Origin: Oncomelania hupensis
Lineage: Eukaryota; Mollusca; Gastropoda; Littorinimorpha; Pomatiopsidae
DNA length: 64,000 nt
Direction: 5' to 3'
NCBI GenBank assembly: GCA_036898135.1
Contig: CM072516.1
Location: 58,952,176-59,016,175, forward strand
The notes beneath the pieces were generated by a model. It was not told the DNA's origin. It ran no database searches and was given only the letters and a program-made list of their open reading frames with translations. Of this stretch, positions 12,330-24,879 are shown piece by piece; position 1 is the stretch's first letter, and each line of letters begins with the position of its first letter. Position numbers and translations under genes: made by a program.

Positions 12330-13655
12330 GTTTTAGATTTAGTGGACAGCATCACCTGCAGCTTAGAAAACCAACAATTTGCTGATTTAGTGTTTTCTTC
12401 TCCCCCACACATCCTTCCCAGTAACACAACTTCACACGTATAAAACACACAGCCAACAGACCTATGAAACTCCATCTCATATTCCCTTCCATTTAGCTTA
12501 TAACGATGAGCCTCCTCTTCCCAGCCAACTCCCTCCTTCCCATTGCACCTCCCACTCCCCCTCACCTAACAGTTAAAGTACCAGAACCTGTGGGTTCGTT
12601 TCCTGCATCAGGTTGGAGAGGATGGCATGATACCTAACCTTCTGACACTCATCACTCTACAGGCACACCACTAGAAAAGACCCCCAGAAGACTGACGCAA
12701 TTATTTGATTTATTAATTCGAAACGTAAAACTAACCCAAGAAAATCTTAACTATAATTCCGATTAATATATTACGATGTAAATTTTAATTTGTGAGAGTT
12801 GCTGCCTGATAGCCTGAAAGCTTGCTTATGAATGTTGTTGGGCGTGTAGCGTGTAGTAGTAGTAGTAGTGTCTGTGGAAGCGAAAGTTCACGTGATTACA
12901 GTGCTACATTTTAGTCTCTTATATGTTAAATTAGTATGCACACATGTTTCTACTTTTAGTGCATTTGTGCATGTATTGTTTTCTTTGGTTTTGTCGATTG
13001 GAAATGGTCACACCACTTACATACTAAAATGTCGTTGTAATTTAAGAAGGAGGCAGGGAGGGGGGGTGGGGGTGGGGGCGGGGAGGGAGAGGAAGGGACG
13101 ATAAATAGTATCTTGATCCTTGAACCTCCACCGAAGTCCGTGAGCTTGTAACGATAATGCACGTTTTGTTGTAGGCTACAAGTACACAATCTGGATTCTG
13201 TGCAGAAGACGCATCAATTACGGTTAAACACACTCTAGGCTACCATAAAGCCTGTTTTGTTTGCTTTCTCCACTTTTGTCAAGGAGGAGACTGGTGGGGA
13301 CTAGGACTTTAGTGAAGCCCCCTCTAACAAGAAGTCCAGTCACTATTCACAAACTGATTCACCTGTTTGGCTGAAGTTGTCCCTTGTGTTGGAATCAAAA
13401 GAGACTGTGTTTGGACTGTGAAAGACAACTTCCGTCCGTCTCTTTTGACTAAAGAGTTTTTGAACTGTATAGGAGCACTTCCGTCTTCGAAACAGAGACG
13501 AAAATCACATTTGGGCTGCTGACCTCACTTCCTCACTTTTGCTTTTGATTCCATTTCTTTACTTGCAGCGGCGTATAGGGATCAGGCCAGAGTTGTTCAC
13601 CTTTGACTTTGTAAATAATGAAGAACATAAATCCACTGTTTCCTCGTTGCCATAA
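12330..13655. other. Unassigned sequence
   Basis: Contains a short AGT run (12857-12868), a G-rich tract (13050-13095) and an 11-12 bp inverted repeat TCAAAAGAGAC/GTCTCTTTTGA near 13396 and 13439 that could form a hairpin. No gene recognised. Confidence 0.35.
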
Positions 13656-13658
<3 letters not shown>

Positions 13659-13699
<41 letters not shown>

Positions 13700-13700
13700 C
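13659..13700. repeat. (CT)n microsatellite
   Basis: CT run with one interruption. Confidence 0.9.
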
Positions 13701-13869
13701 CGTCCAGCCCCCTCTTTTCATGTATAATTTCCCTGTCTTTCCACCTGCTGTATTTCGACGTCTCTACCGTTCGTTGCTCTTCGCACGTGAGCAAATTAGT
13801 ACTCTAAAGCTAGGTGGGAAAATGTTGGTTCAAATTATGGTTACTCGCGACTCAGACTGCACCCTTCTC

Positions 13870-13990
13870 CTTTTCCACCTCCTCCTCCTCCTCCTCTTCT
13901 TACCCATCCTCCTCCTCTCCTCCTCTCCTCCTCTTCCTCCTCCTCATCATCATCATCTTCTTCTTCTTCTTCTGCTTCTTTATATTCTTC
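13870..13990. repeat. Pyrimidine tract (CTC/CTT/ATC units)
   Basis: Mixed CTC and CTT triplets with a short ATC block. Confidence 0.85.
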
Positions 13991-14029
13991 TTCAATTATA
14001 AATCTAGGTTTAGTCCCCATGCATGTAAG

Positions 14030-14168
14030 ATATCCTAGAAGGGGTAAGTGCCGGCTACACAAATTATAAACCCAGCACGCACTAGGTCTCTTCTCACCTT
14101 TCCCTGATCGTCCAGGATTGTGCTCAGTTGTCTGGGTGTCAGACAGTACGCCCAAAGACTGCATGTTT
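14030..14168 (+). mobile_element. SINE-B fragment 2
   Basis: Matches the central body of SINE-B (GTAAGTGCCGG, CAGCACGCACTAGGTC, GTGCTCAGTTGTCTGGG, CGCCCAAAG). Both ends are missing. Confidence 0.75.
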
Positions 14169-15055
14169 TAACCTCTTTTCACGTACGTGTGATTTTAGAC
14201 CATACGCTCTTTCTCACGCATGGAGATACAAACACTGAAGCAAAATCTAATAACAACTTAAAGCTGAAATATAACCATAACAAATAACATTACTATTACA
14301 ATTTGCCAACTGCCCACATGTAGGTTACATTATACCGGGGCAACAACAAAGTCAGTGGATTCTTCACTATGTCAATAGGTATTAACACAGTTACCGTCTT
14401 TTGTTGTGGCTCTGTGGAAAGCCTTTTGCTTTCAATAACAAATGTATCAAACCAACAATAAAGTCCATACTGTTTCGTACTGTAGAAACCACTGTGTTCC
14501 CTCCTGTGTGCATGTACACTAATCTTTTCAGCCTCTCTTAGTATTTGGTTTTGAATACTGTTTCTTACTGTTGTGTTAAACCCGTTTTCTCTTTCCTCTC
14601 TCGATGTCGTACAATCCGTCTTGTCCACTGCCTACTAGTCCTTATGCCTTGGCCGTTGGCTGTGGTCCCGTTCAGCAAATACTGAAATATCCCAGTGGAC
14701 GGCAAGGGAAGCACGTTCTACAGTCCTTGAGCATGTTTTGCCATGTTACAATGGGAGGTGTAAATTTCCAAAAAAAAGGGGGGCTTTGCTGCTGGAGACT
14801 AAACCCAAACCGCATGCGAAATTGTTTTTAGCTGTTTCTGTTGTATGGTTATTGTGGAATCACACGCGCCAACCACCATTGACAGCTTTTCAATGGGTGT
14901 GGGGAACGGGAGGACTCAACAATGAGGACACGTTGAACGCTGTGGAAGAAGACGGTTGATAAGAAATACAACGCTCGTCTATTTGCTGGACATCCTGCAT
15001 GTGAGCAAGACGAAGCAGTTGTTAACCGGTGAATCAAAACCCCTCCACCCCCCAC
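14169..15055. other. Unassigned sequence
   Basis: No recognisable gene or repeat. Short frames on both strands lack known domains. Confidence 0.35.
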
Positions 15056-15063
15056 ACAACACA

Positions 15064-15094
15064 CACAACAACAACAACAACAACAACAACAAAC
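15064..15094. repeat. (CAA)n microsatellite
   Basis: About ten CAA units. Confidence 0.9.
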
Positions 15095-15316
15095 CCGCTG
15101 ATACGTACAAGTGGGCAACAAGTAGAAGTCCGGCAGGTCTTATCCATGAAAGCATCTCCGTTTTACTTGATAAGCTCATCATCAGCTTTGGTTGCACTGT
15201 TTCTATTGTTCTTGGTCTTTTAAAAATACTATAGATGTTACGTATTATTACTGCTGTTACCGTTGTTGTTTGTTTATTTGTGAGCTGCTACTGTTGTTGC
15301 CGTTGTTGTGTTTGTA

Positions 15317-15435
15317 GTTCTTCTTCTTCTTTTTTTGTTTCTTCTTCTTCTTCTTCTTCTTCTTCTTCTTCTTCTTCTTCTTCTTCTTCTTCTTCTTCTT
15401 CTTCTTCTTCTTCTTCTTCTTCTTCTTCTTCTTCT
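15317..15435. repeat. (CTT)n microsatellite
   Basis: About 100 bp of CTT units after a short T-rich lead-in. Confidence 0.95.
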
Positions 15436-15559
15436 CCTGTACGTGTTCAAGTTGTGAGTTCATGCGTACGATATCGTGTGTATGTGTAGAGTGTGTTAGT
15501 TAAGATGTGCGGGTCTTTGATGGAATAATAGACTCCAAGAGACCTGGCAAGCAAGCAAA

Positions 15560-15685
<126 letters not shown>

Positions 15686-16021
15686 TTTTCATTATTTAAT
15701 ACGAGTTCGCATCTAAAGCGTAGATGTGTTATGTGTGTTACATGTTCACTTGAAAACGCACGCTTACCAGTAACATTTATATCATCTTTACATCCGTGCG
15801 CAGAGTCCTATAATTATGCTTTTGTGTGTGTTTGTGTTCGTGCGCCTATGTCTTTTCGACCTAACTGTTTTTTTTTTTTGGGGGGGGGGGGTGAAGGATG
15901 CGAGCAATGACCTTTCACTCCCTGTCGCCCTCGGGTCCAGACACTGTCCCTGGAGAGGGGTGGAAGCGGCTGTGGAAAGACGAAGATGGAGTGTCAAAAA
16001 GGTATAGAGGAGTGGGATTGG

Positions 16022-16023
<2 letters not shown>

Positions 16024-16082
<59 letters not shown>

Positions 16083-16085
16083 GGG
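16024..16085. repeat. (GA)n then poly-G
   Basis: About 48 bp GA followed by a 13-bp G run. Confidence 0.9.
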
Positions 16086-16157
16086 ACTCGATCCCAGACA
16101 AGTTACCTTGTTAATTCCAAACAAACACTCTCCATTTCTCCTTCTGTTCCTCATCAT

Positions 16158-16214
16158 CTCCTCCTCCTCCTCCTTCTCCTTCTTCTTCTTCTTCTTCTTC
16201 TTCTTCTTCTTTCT
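16158..16214. repeat. (CTC)/(CTT)n tract
   Basis: Pyrimidine triplet run. Confidence 0.85.
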
Positions 16215-16950
16215 TGCTTCCTACCCTTCCTTCCCTCATTAGTGGACTCTTCATCACTTTCTCGGCTTGTATAGGAAGTAGTAGTTTGGCCAAAGAGAAA
16301 AACACTAACAACAATGATAATGAAACCAGGTCGGTCGTCCCCCACTTCCTCCTCCACCCTTTCCTCCTTCCCCCTTCCTCCTCAACCCTCCCCCAACAAA
16401 AAATAAAAAAATAAAAAAGATACCACACCTACTCTTTCAAAAGACGATCTCAAAGAACCTCTACAATCTTCAGCAGATGTGCACTACTATTTTTGCAGAA
16501 GACTCGAGAACAGTTACCTCCTCTTCTCACGGGAACAACTAGCACACTTCCTATCGCCCCTAGCGGGACTAGGTCTGGTGTAGGGTTACGAGCGGACATT
16601 GGATGGTTGGTTGGATGGTTTGATTAACAGATGGATGGATGGGTGATTTTATGGGAGTGTGACTGTCAGGCTAAAACGGCCCGAACAAATGGTTTATTGT
16701 TAAGTTTGTTTATTGTCTTCTCGTTGATTCAAATCATTATATTTCACGAAGGCTCTTAATTCATGACTTATAAACAACTTAAAGACTTTGGACCTCCAGA
16801 AAGCCGACGTCACGGAGTTTCACTAGCCATTATTACATCCCATTTAGTTTCCCAATTTTCAGAATAATTAGACACACTAAAAATGTATTGAATATAGATC
16901 TATAATCAAACGGTCATCTTAAATAGCATGAATGAGATATGTTCATTTAC
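16215..16950. other. Unassigned sequence
   Basis: No gene or repeat family recognised; short TGGTTGGATGG-type repetition near 16600-16640. Confidence 0.35.
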
Positions 16951-16952
16951 TA

Positions 16953-17190
16953 TTCTACTCCTTCGGATGAGAGTATAAACCGAGGTCTAGTCTGTGTCGC
17001 ATGCATTCCATCATAACGGACTTTAAAGATCCTGACGCTCATGTCCTAGACGGGTGAGTGCCGGTGACAAGAACACACCCATCATGAACCTCTGGTAAAG
17101 CGCTTCACTTGGGGCTGCTGTACTTTCGAAAATGAAAGTGCCCGAATTTCACCTCGGTGATAATTAAGTTGTTAAAATAAATAAAAAACT
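16953..17190 (+). mobile_element. SINE-B fragment 3
   Basis: Carries the segment missing from copy 1: CTCCTTCGGATGAGAGTATA, then AACCGAGGTCTAGTCTG and GACTTTAAAGATCCTGACGC. The typical 3' body is replaced after about 17090 by diverged sequence ending in an A-rich tail. The head is missing. Confidence 0.75.
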
Positions 17191-17224
17191 CCAAATCAAA
17201 ATCAAACTGAGCTACTGAGCCACC

Positions 17225-17565
17225 CCTATTACCTCACTTGATAGTGAGTTGGTTTCCTATGTCGAAGTTCACGTGTTCGAACCCCGCAGGGGACGACCTT
17301 ATGTGACCTATGTCCGAGACTTTCAGGTCACTGAGATTTTTCTCCGGGCACTCCGGTTTCCTCCTTCCCTTCATTAATGGTACTGAATGCAATCTGTCTA
17401 AAATGTCTAAATAAAATTCGATTTATTTTCCGTCTTCTAATATCGACTTTCCCTTAAACCACATGTTTGAGTGATGAAAGTGTGTTTGTTGTGTCTGTAG
17501 GAGTGTCTGTAACATGTGAACGCGTATGTTGGCTAAAGATCGCCGCGCTTTGAGTCTGATTTAGG
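17225..17565 (+). mobile_element. SINE-C copy 1 (candidate tRNA-derived SINE)
   Basis: A B-box-like GTGTTCGAACCCCGC lies near 17272-17286. It is followed by a body with TTTCTCCGGGCACTCCGG and by CACATGTTTGAGTGATG-like and GATCGCCGCGCTTTGAGTCTG-like blocks that recur at 18.82-18.97, 24.88-25.14 and, diverged, 49.72-49.87 kb. The A box is not clear. The 3' side leads into TTATTATT repeats. Confidence 0.65.
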
Positions 17566-17597
17566 AATTAGACGCATATAGCCTCCATTATTATATA

Positions 17598-17672
17598 CAT
17601 TATTATTATTATTATTATTATATCAGTACAACTTATGTTAATCTGATGAATAAAATTTGATACAACAAAAAC

Positions 17673-17735
<63 letters not shown>
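17598..17735. repeat. (ATT)n microsatellite, two blocks
   Basis: A short block near 17600-17622 and about 60 bp at 17674-17735. Confidence 0.9.
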
Positions 17736-17899
17736 TTTTTTTTAAAATTGCAATTTTGATCTGGACCCAGACACACGTAAATGCTATAATATATAAGATA
17801 TAGATACACATATAAGATATATAAGATATACATATATTTAAAATAATTTACTATATAACGGTATAATTAAAGATAATGAGACCCAGACCCAATTAAATG

Positions 17900-18018
<119 letters not shown>

Positions 18019-18059
18019 CATCCATTTATGCATCCATCTATCTATCTTGTGAAGACGAG

Positions 18060-18465
18060 ACACGACAAACCTACAAGCCGAAAGAGAAATCACACACCAG
18101 ATTGAAATAATTTAAAAAGCCCTCTATGCACGTCTTTTACGTGAGATAATATATATATATAAGATATGTCTCTAGGATAAGGTAAGAGATAAAGATATAA
18201 TTTAAGATATAATGGCTCTATCAGTGGCTAGATGGCCTGAACAGTGCTGAGTGAGCAAGTTTGAATTGCTGAGGTCGGCAGGAGGGACCGGGATGGCTGA
18301 AGCCTCATCATACACTAGTGCTGTTATCCATGCAGGGCTGATGCTAAGGACGGTTTGAACAGCGAACGGAAAGCCATAGACAATGACTTGGAACCAACAA
18401 GAGTTATATAGAAGGGATGTCAGAAGTGTAGCGTAAGGGAGAGGGGGAGAGGCGCGTGAGAGGAG
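18060..18465. other. Unassigned sequence
   Basis: AT-rich then purine-rich; no gene recognised. Confidence 0.35.

Positions 18466-18471
<6 letters not shown>

Positions 18472-18543
<72 letters not shown>
18472..18543. repeat. (GA)n microsatellite
   Basis: About 70 bp of GA units. Confidence 0.95.
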
Positions 18544-18675
18544 AAACTTTTTTTCATTAGGGATTAAACTTTTAGATTAATGAAATAAGTATAATCTTCC
18601 AATCTGTCCTTTAAAGGAATGAACACAATGCAGCTAGAACTAACCTTTAACAATAAATTGGAAACGCACATACAC

Positions 18676-18736
18676 GCGCGCGCACACACACACTAACACA
18701 CACGCACACACACCCACACACACACACACACACACA
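18676..18736. repeat. Interrupted (CA)n microsatellite
   Basis: CA-rich run beginning with CGCGCGCG. Confidence 0.9.
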
Positions 18737-18819
18737 TTCGCTTAATCAGATTATGCTGCTATCAAAATAATCCTAAATATCTCTAACATCAATTATGACA
18801 CAAATGGAGTAAGCAGATC

Positions 18820-18985
18820 TCGATTTCCTTCCTGTCGTCTAATACCGATCACCCTGCCTTTACACCACATGTTTCAGTGAAAGACGTGTTTGTTGTGTTT
18901 GTGAGAATGGGTGAACATGTGAGCGTTTATGTTGGTACAGATCGCCGCGTTTTGAGCCTGCTTAGTGACTTGGGGAAAAGCGTTC
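18820..18985 (+). mobile_element. SINE-C copy 2, 5'-truncated
   Basis: Matches the 3' half of the 17.2 kb copy: GTCTAATACCGATC, ACACCACATGTTTCAGTG and CAGATCGCCGCGTTTTGAGC. Leads into a CTT tail. Confidence 0.65.
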
Positions 18986-19183
18986 TTCTTCTTCTTCTTC
19001 TTCTATATATTCTTCTTCTTCTTTCTTCTTATTCTTATGATTATTATTATTATTACATAAAGCACCATCACCTTCATCGTCATTGGGAAAGAGCGAGAGA
19101 GAGGAGCAGACAGACAGACAGACAGACAGACCATCAAACCGATATTAAACGCAATTAAGATATATAGACCGAGAGGAAAGTAT

Positions 19184-19243
<60 letters not shown>
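19184..19243. repeat. (GT)n microsatellite
   Basis: About 30 GT units. Confidence 0.95.
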
Positions 19244-19246
<3 letters not shown>

Positions 19247-19587
19247 ATAGAGGGGAAGTGGAGTTAGGGAGATAAGGGGGAGGGAGAGTCAGATTGGAGC
19301 GGTGGGAAGAGTATTTCGGAAGATGATGTCCAGTTTGTGGTCTAAATCAAACATCCGAATACCAGGTGCGGAGTAGGACTCATATGTCCTCAGCTAAAAA
19401 ATATAAAACAAAAAAATTAAAATAAAAGATGTAACAATACATATTGTAAAGATGGTCGACTGCTGGACATCGATGTAAAGACTGAGACAACAAGCCTCGG
19501 ACTAGATCTAAGACCAAACCATTATCTGAAGGTGTATGCTCCTTGAATCACTTTTTTATGTGTGAGATATGTGCGCTATGTATCTAT

Positions 19588-19588
<1 letters not shown>
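19244..19588. other. Unassigned sequence ending in a LINE-like tail
   Basis: The last bases before the ATT run (GATATGTGCGCTATGTATC) resemble the CGCTATATAA tail of the LINEs and SINE-B here, so this may be a diverged retroelement 3' UTR. Confidence 0.35.

Positions 19589-19589
<1 letters not shown>

Positions 19590-19684
<95 letters not shown>
19590..19684. repeat. (ATT)n microsatellite
   Basis: About 95 bp of ATT units, probably a retroelement tail. Confidence 0.95.
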
Positions 19685-19914
19685 GGCCGCTTCGTGCATC
19701 AGGGTTCAAGAGTCCTTTAAGTCAACTGTCAAGAGTCGTTGAGCTGATAAAACTAGATTTACCCTCCCCCTTCCCCTCCCAATAAATAAAATAAAAAATA
19801 TTAAAAATAAAATTAAAAATTATAACTTTAAAAATAAAATTTAAAAATAATAAATACAGGTAATAATAAACACACAGTAAAACAACATAAAATAAATAAC
19901 CTCGAATAAGAGAA

Positions 19915-20147
19915 TAGACTTTAAAGATCCTGATGCTCATGTTCTAGACGGGTGAGTGTATGCAGATACGCAAACTAATCATCAAGCATTGGGTCCCTGT
20001 TACCCACATACCTGGTCGCAAAAGGATCTCGCACACTCGCCTAAACGTCAGATGATGTTCCTAAGGCAGCACATGGGCGCCTATGGCGCCTTCAGTTAGA
20101 TCTTGTATCGGTCATGCGTCTTGAGCGGCTCTTGAGCTGTACAAATC
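19915..20147 (+). mobile_element. SINE-B fragment 4
   Basis: Diverged 3' half: GACTTTAAAGATCCTGATGC at the start and GATCTTGTATCGGTC, CTTGAGCGGCTCTTGAGCTG near the end. The head is missing. Confidence 0.75.
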
Positions 20148-20418
20148 AAATCAAATCTACTAGAAAGACCATTTCCTTGCCTCTGTTAATTTTAATAATT
20201 TGATTTTCAATTTCAATGATTTATTTTAGCCTCTGTCTATTACATTTGATTTTAGACCAAACACTTTCTCACGCATAGACATACAAACATGAAAGCAAAT
20301 CTATCAATTTAAAGTTGAACCAAAACCCTAAAAAGTAATAATACTACAAAAAACGTACCAACGGAGCACTCGTAAATTATACGAGCAACGTCTATTAGTA
20401 TTATTGCAGGACTAAGCA

Positions 20419-20985
20419 ATAAATTCTCGAACGTTGTCCTCCCACCTCTTTTTCGGTCTCCCTCTTCTTCTACCTCCTTGCACTGTGCCTTGCAGGATGG
20501 TCACGTGGCCATGCCATCGGAGTTTCCGTTTCTTCACCACTGTGAGCAGGTCATCATGTTGTCCCATGGCTTGCTTGGGTGATGGTCTGTCGGACTTCGT
20601 CGTTGGTGTTGTGCTGGGTATAGGAAATGCCCAGAAGTCTTCTGTAGCCTTGCCTTGGAATGTAGACAGATGGGAAGACAAGACCATCAGTCTACATTCC
20701 AAGGTAAAGCTGCTGCGCTCCATTGTCATCTTCATATTCTTATACGCTTGCGAAACATGTATCATAAATGCAGATCTACAATGAAGAATACAAAGCATGG
20801 AGATGAGGTGCTACAGAAGACTTCTGGGCATTTCCCATACCTATACATTCGAGAAGGGACTGGCTTAACATTGAGTGAAGCCATAAGGGTTGCTGAGGAC
20901 AGAGAAAAATGGAGTATTCTGGTTAAACGATCATCTGTGGTGCCCCAACGACCTCAGATTTACGGTATATGATAGCATAGGATAG
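20419..20985. pseudogene. RTE-type LINE 3' fragment with internal inversion
   Basis: The minus-strand arm (20419-20650) reads GQHDDLLTVVKKRKLRWHGH through RPKKRWEDNVREF. The plus-strand arm (20651-20985) reads the preceding part (SLHSKVKLLRSIVIFIFLYA, then RLLGISH) and then jumps to EGTGLTLSEAIRVAEDREKW and the 3' end with TAGGATAGGAT. Each arm lacks what the other has, so a middle piece has been inverted and displaced. A perfect 15-bp inverted repeat (CCTTGGAATGTAGAC at 20653-20667 and its complement at 20690-20704) marks one junction, and TTCGAGAA occurs at both outer breakpoints. No function remains. Confidence 0.8.
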
Positions 20986-21830
20986 GATGCAATAAATTGT
21001 CAATGGATTCTTCAATATTGATATCTCTTTCTTTACATCGTGGAATTAAAATGGGACATTCCTGTAAAAAATGTTTTTACAGCTGTTGCCTGTCTTTTTT
21101 CTTCTTTAATATACTGCTGTCAACCTAAATCTAATTCTCTCATTCATCAAGTCTTCTATATAAGTAATGCAAATTACCTCACCCCATTCCATTTAAATAA
21201 ATACATTATAAAATAGAATGCGTGCCTTATAAGGAGTAACATTATAAAATACAATATTATTTCAAAGTAATAACAAATTAAATTAAAAAGCAAACAAATA
21301 CATTTACATTAGTATTATAATGGACACATGTATAACATGATGCGCAAACTGAAATAAGTTTGTGGATATTGAGTGACAAATTCCATTAACATATTTGTAG
21401 TTAATAACAATAAAATATAATAAATATGATAAACAAGTATCAATAATTCAAAAACATTCAGCAGCGTCACGTGTAAAATGTCAAACAGATGAAATATAAA
21501 TCAAGAAGTCCCTGTGCCCCACAAAACGACATGAGATGTTAAAGTCTGCCATATTCTAAAATTGTCTTTGTATTCACGTCACTGTCCCATTTATTTGTAG
21601 TAGCCCTGTGATTGGAGTTGACGAGGGCGGACAGACCGCCTCGACCTCTTCCAAAACAACTGTTGGAGGTGTCTACCCAAATTGTCCGCTACTACTGTCG
21701 ACCCGGTGGCGTTCAGATAGAGGCGGTCATAGAAGGCTCTGGACTGCTGAACATTCTCATGGCATACGCAAGTTACGTCTTCTTCATTAACTAGTTCAGC
21801 AAACTCAAGGGCGTTGAACAGGTCACGCTT
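20986..21830. other. Unassigned AT-rich sequence
   Basis: No gene or repeat recognised. A less AT-rich stretch at 21600-21800 has short open frames without recognisable domains. Confidence 0.4.
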
Positions 21831-21835
21831 TCCTT

Positions 21836-22440
21836 AAAGGTTGGAGTACCCCCGTTGGGGTGCCGGGGGTTTCAGTATAAATAGTATCCCCACTTTCTGG
21901 AAATTTAGTGCTTTAAATTCCCACTGTCGCTGTCTTTCTCATTTGCTCTTTCTCAGTCCTGCTCTGTTCTATCAATCTGCTATACTATCTTCTTCTTTGC
22001 CAGACCAGTCACCTACATTTTTTCTTGAAAAATCTTCCAGGACAAGACTCCTTGTTTGTGTATGAGGTCTGTTGGATCAGCTTGGGAATATTGGACACTT
22101 TCTGCCAGGTGGCCACCAGGGCTTCCTATGATGTTATTATTTAGCAATGTAGGCATTTTATATGTATATGTTTTGTTGATAATTTATAATGATGTTTGTA
22201 TTCTATTTTGTTTTTGTAAACGGGGGTTCGATAAATTAGAGTGCATCCTCAGCGTCCCCTGCGTGGGATGTCTTTATTGTAAAGTGACTGGCTGGTGGAG
22301 AGCATTCAATTTTCCCACTAGGGTTGTTTCAGCAGATCTTTCATGCGGATTGGGGGTTGTCCGGTCCTGATTTGGCTCGGAAGAGTCCGCTGGACCTAAA
22401 GCAACAATTATGTTATCTTATGTTAAAGGTTCGAGTCTTG
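21836..22440 (+). mobile_element. 600-bp repeat family (TATA-R), copy 1
   Basis: Shares a co-linear sequence of about 600 bp with an inverted copy at 26.64-27.26 kb and a direct copy at 61.08-61.91 kb. It begins with GTACCCCCGTTGGGGTGCCG and a TATA-like TATAAATAG (21876-21884), and ends GCTGGACCTAAAGCAA followed by an ATGTT-rich tail. A frame of about 104 codons (22056-22370) stays open in all three copies, but the visible differences mostly change amino acids, so coding is not supported. Candidate non-autonomous retroelement of unknown class. Confidence 0.7.
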
Positions 22441-22910
22441 AACAGGTGACACTCGGCTCACAACCACCTTCCTCTTTGGACAATCAGCCTTGATCTTACA
22501 TGTACGTACCGAGTCCACAAATGTCTGCTGTCTACCTTCGTCCGGATCTAGGGACTTTATGTTGTTGATGCCGCAGAGTAGTACAATGGCACTTACAGCA
22601 ACTGAAGTGGAATGGTATACGTTTTTTTCTTGATCACTTGTAATCTATAGGAAATCCCTAGTCTCTTGGCTTGTAGTCCCTTTAAAACAGAATAGTTCAG
22701 AATTGCAGCAATGGGCCAGTTGGGGCGTTGTTTTATTTGGATACCACCTTTACGGAACTGCGGTTTTGCTTCCGCATTCCATTGCGCATCATCATGTTAA
22801 CGTCAGAGACTGCAGTGACGTCGTTCTGATGGAAAACATTGAAGTCATTTTTCTTTCTTTCCTTTATTTCACCTCTTTTCACAGCGTTTTTGCTGCCCAG
22901 CTTATTGGAA
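22441..22910. other. Unassigned sequence
   Basis: No gene or repeat family recognised. Confidence 0.35.
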
Positions 22911-22919
22911 GAGCTCGAG

Positions 22920-23124
22920 TAAGTAATATCCAGTAACTGTAGATTATAGTCACACGACACCGAAGCGAATAGGCGACTATTGGTCACATTATTTTGACAC
23001 CAGCGAACCAGTTGATGGTAAGGGGAAAATAATATGGTCACACATTGGCCAATCCGGGATTCGAACCAGGTACCTTTCGGTTACTAGTAAGACGCTCTAC
23101 CAACTGAGCTACCCGGCCCCTCAT
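22920..23124 (-). mobile_element. SINE-A copy 1 (tRNA-headed SINE with TSD)
   Basis: On the minus strand a tRNA-like head starts GGGGCCGGGTAGCTCAGTTG and has a B box GGTTCGAATCC. The anticodon-loop position reads CTAGTAA (AGT, Thr-like) but the anticodon stem does not pair, so this is not a working tRNA. A body of about 110 bp follows (TGACCATATTATTTTCCCC, CTTCGGTGTCGTGTGACTAT-like blocks). The nonamer GAGCTCGAG flanks it at 22911-22919 and 23125-23133 as a target duplication. Confidence 0.85.
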
Positions 23125-23133
23125 GAGCTCGAG

Positions 23134-23890
23134 GGCTGATCAGGCTCCGCTTTATCGGGGATAAGGTCAGTTGATACCGTCGTAGAGGCTCTAACGTCAT
23201 CGGTGGTCATCATGAGCGGCCACTATCCTCCTTGTTCTCCCGGACAGCGTCAACTTTTGTCAGACCTGTGCGGTTTATATTAGCGATCGCTTCGGATTGC
23301 TCGCGTACGATCAACATGCAATTTGGTCGCGAAGTTGGCAGCCTACTGATCTCACTTCAGAAAGTACGAACTGATCCTTGTCCATTGTCGTCGTGGAGAC
23401 CATCATTATCAGTGACCGCATCTTTCTTCAAGTCCCACCTTCTCGATCCCAAACTCGACTGCAGGAGTCTTCCCTTCTGTAAAATCTAGAGCTCTGACCT
23501 TTTGTTTGGGTCATCTTTATGTCTTTGATTGGCAACCAGCTGAGGCACAAATCAGCGTCAGTGTGACTTCGCCATTTTGATCACGTGACCCCCACATTTG
23601 ATTTCTAGTAAGCTGCAAAATTATCAAAAAGGCTGAGTATAGCATTCCTAGGTTCATTCATTTTCCTTCCTATCGGTGTTCTTCCTGCATGCAGGCATGG
23701 TGGTGGGATTAATTGAAGCTGAGGGAACAGAGAGCGCATCCCTGCGAGCAAGGTTAAACATGCAGGAAAAACAGTGCGAGGCGAGCACAAAACAGCAGTC
23801 ACCGTGAGAGGGGGATGTGTTTGAACTGTGGGAGTTCAGGGGTCGCTAGGTCAGAGGGCAACAGCCTGTCGGGCGGAGAGCGAAAAGTTT
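23134..23890. other. Unassigned sequence
   Basis: Mixed-composition sequence; no domain-bearing frame, RNA or repeat recognised. Confidence 0.35.
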
Positions 23891-23891
23891 A

Positions 23892-23904
23892 GAGAGAGAG
23901 GGGG

Positions 23905-23962
<58 letters not shown>
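23892..23962. repeat. (GA)n microsatellite
   Basis: GA run with a G-rich start. Confidence 0.9.
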
Positions 23963-23966
<4 letters not shown>

Positions 23967-24157
23967 GACGATGCTACAGGAAAGCTAAGGGAGGATGAGG
24001 GGTGAGGAACAGGGTGAGTGAGATGAGGACAGAGGAGGGGGATGCGTCTGCAGGTGGGTTTATTTTGATCATGGAGAAACCTGCTGATGATAAGGAACTA
24101 AAATCGTGTCCGTACTAGTTGTTGATGGGCCTGATGTTGGGTTGGGTTGAAATATAC

Positions 24158-24159
<2 letters not shown>

Positions 24160-24224
<65 letters not shown>

Positions 24225-24252
24225 GAGAAAGACAGACAGAGACACAGAGAGA
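24160..24252. repeat. (GA)n and (GACA)n microsatellite
   Basis: GA run followed by GACA units. Confidence 0.9.
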
Positions 24253-24875
24253 ACATTTGAACTGAGCTGTGCGCAGCTGAACATGTTAACGTTGAATAAA
24301 TAGTACAGCGGTTTTAGTCCTACAACTGTCGAAAACAACAATTAACTAACGCATAAAGAATTCTAACATTTAACAATATTATAGGCGTACAATCAGAGGC
24401 ATAGAGGAGAAGAAGAAAAAAAGAAGAACGAAGAGCGCGATAGAAGAAGATAGTGATGATGGATCCATCATTAGAGTTTATTTTATAGGTAAGAGAATGG
24501 TGGGGGTGGTTATTTGTGTGCTGGTGGGGGTGGGGGTGAAGAGTAGTGGGGAAGGGAACGGGGATACAATAAGAGGCGACATCAAGAGGTCACTGGCTGG
24601 TCACAAACCACTATCAAACCGGACGAGAGGTAGGTCCCGTTAGAAAGACTTCTCCCACTTCCTATGCAGAGTAGTCAGTTTACCATGCAGGCATGCGGGA
24701 AACAAATGAGATAGGAGTATTTTGCTGGCTCCCACTCTTCTCAGATACTCTCCTGGAGACTGGACAGTCTCTTTCTTTTCAAGCTGTGAAAGAAGCATTG
24801 TCCGAGGCAACTGAAAGAGTGAACTTGCAACACTCCGACCAGCAAACAATTTCGAGCAAAAGAAACCATTCCACA
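24253..24875. other. Unassigned sequence
   Basis: No gene or repeat family recognised. Confidence 0.35.
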
Positions 24876-24879
24876 TCCG

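Noticed and set aside
23040..23120. Functional tRNA-Thr(AGT) gene
   Set aside because: The anticodon stem does not pair, and the same sequence heads three SINE-A copies with target duplications.
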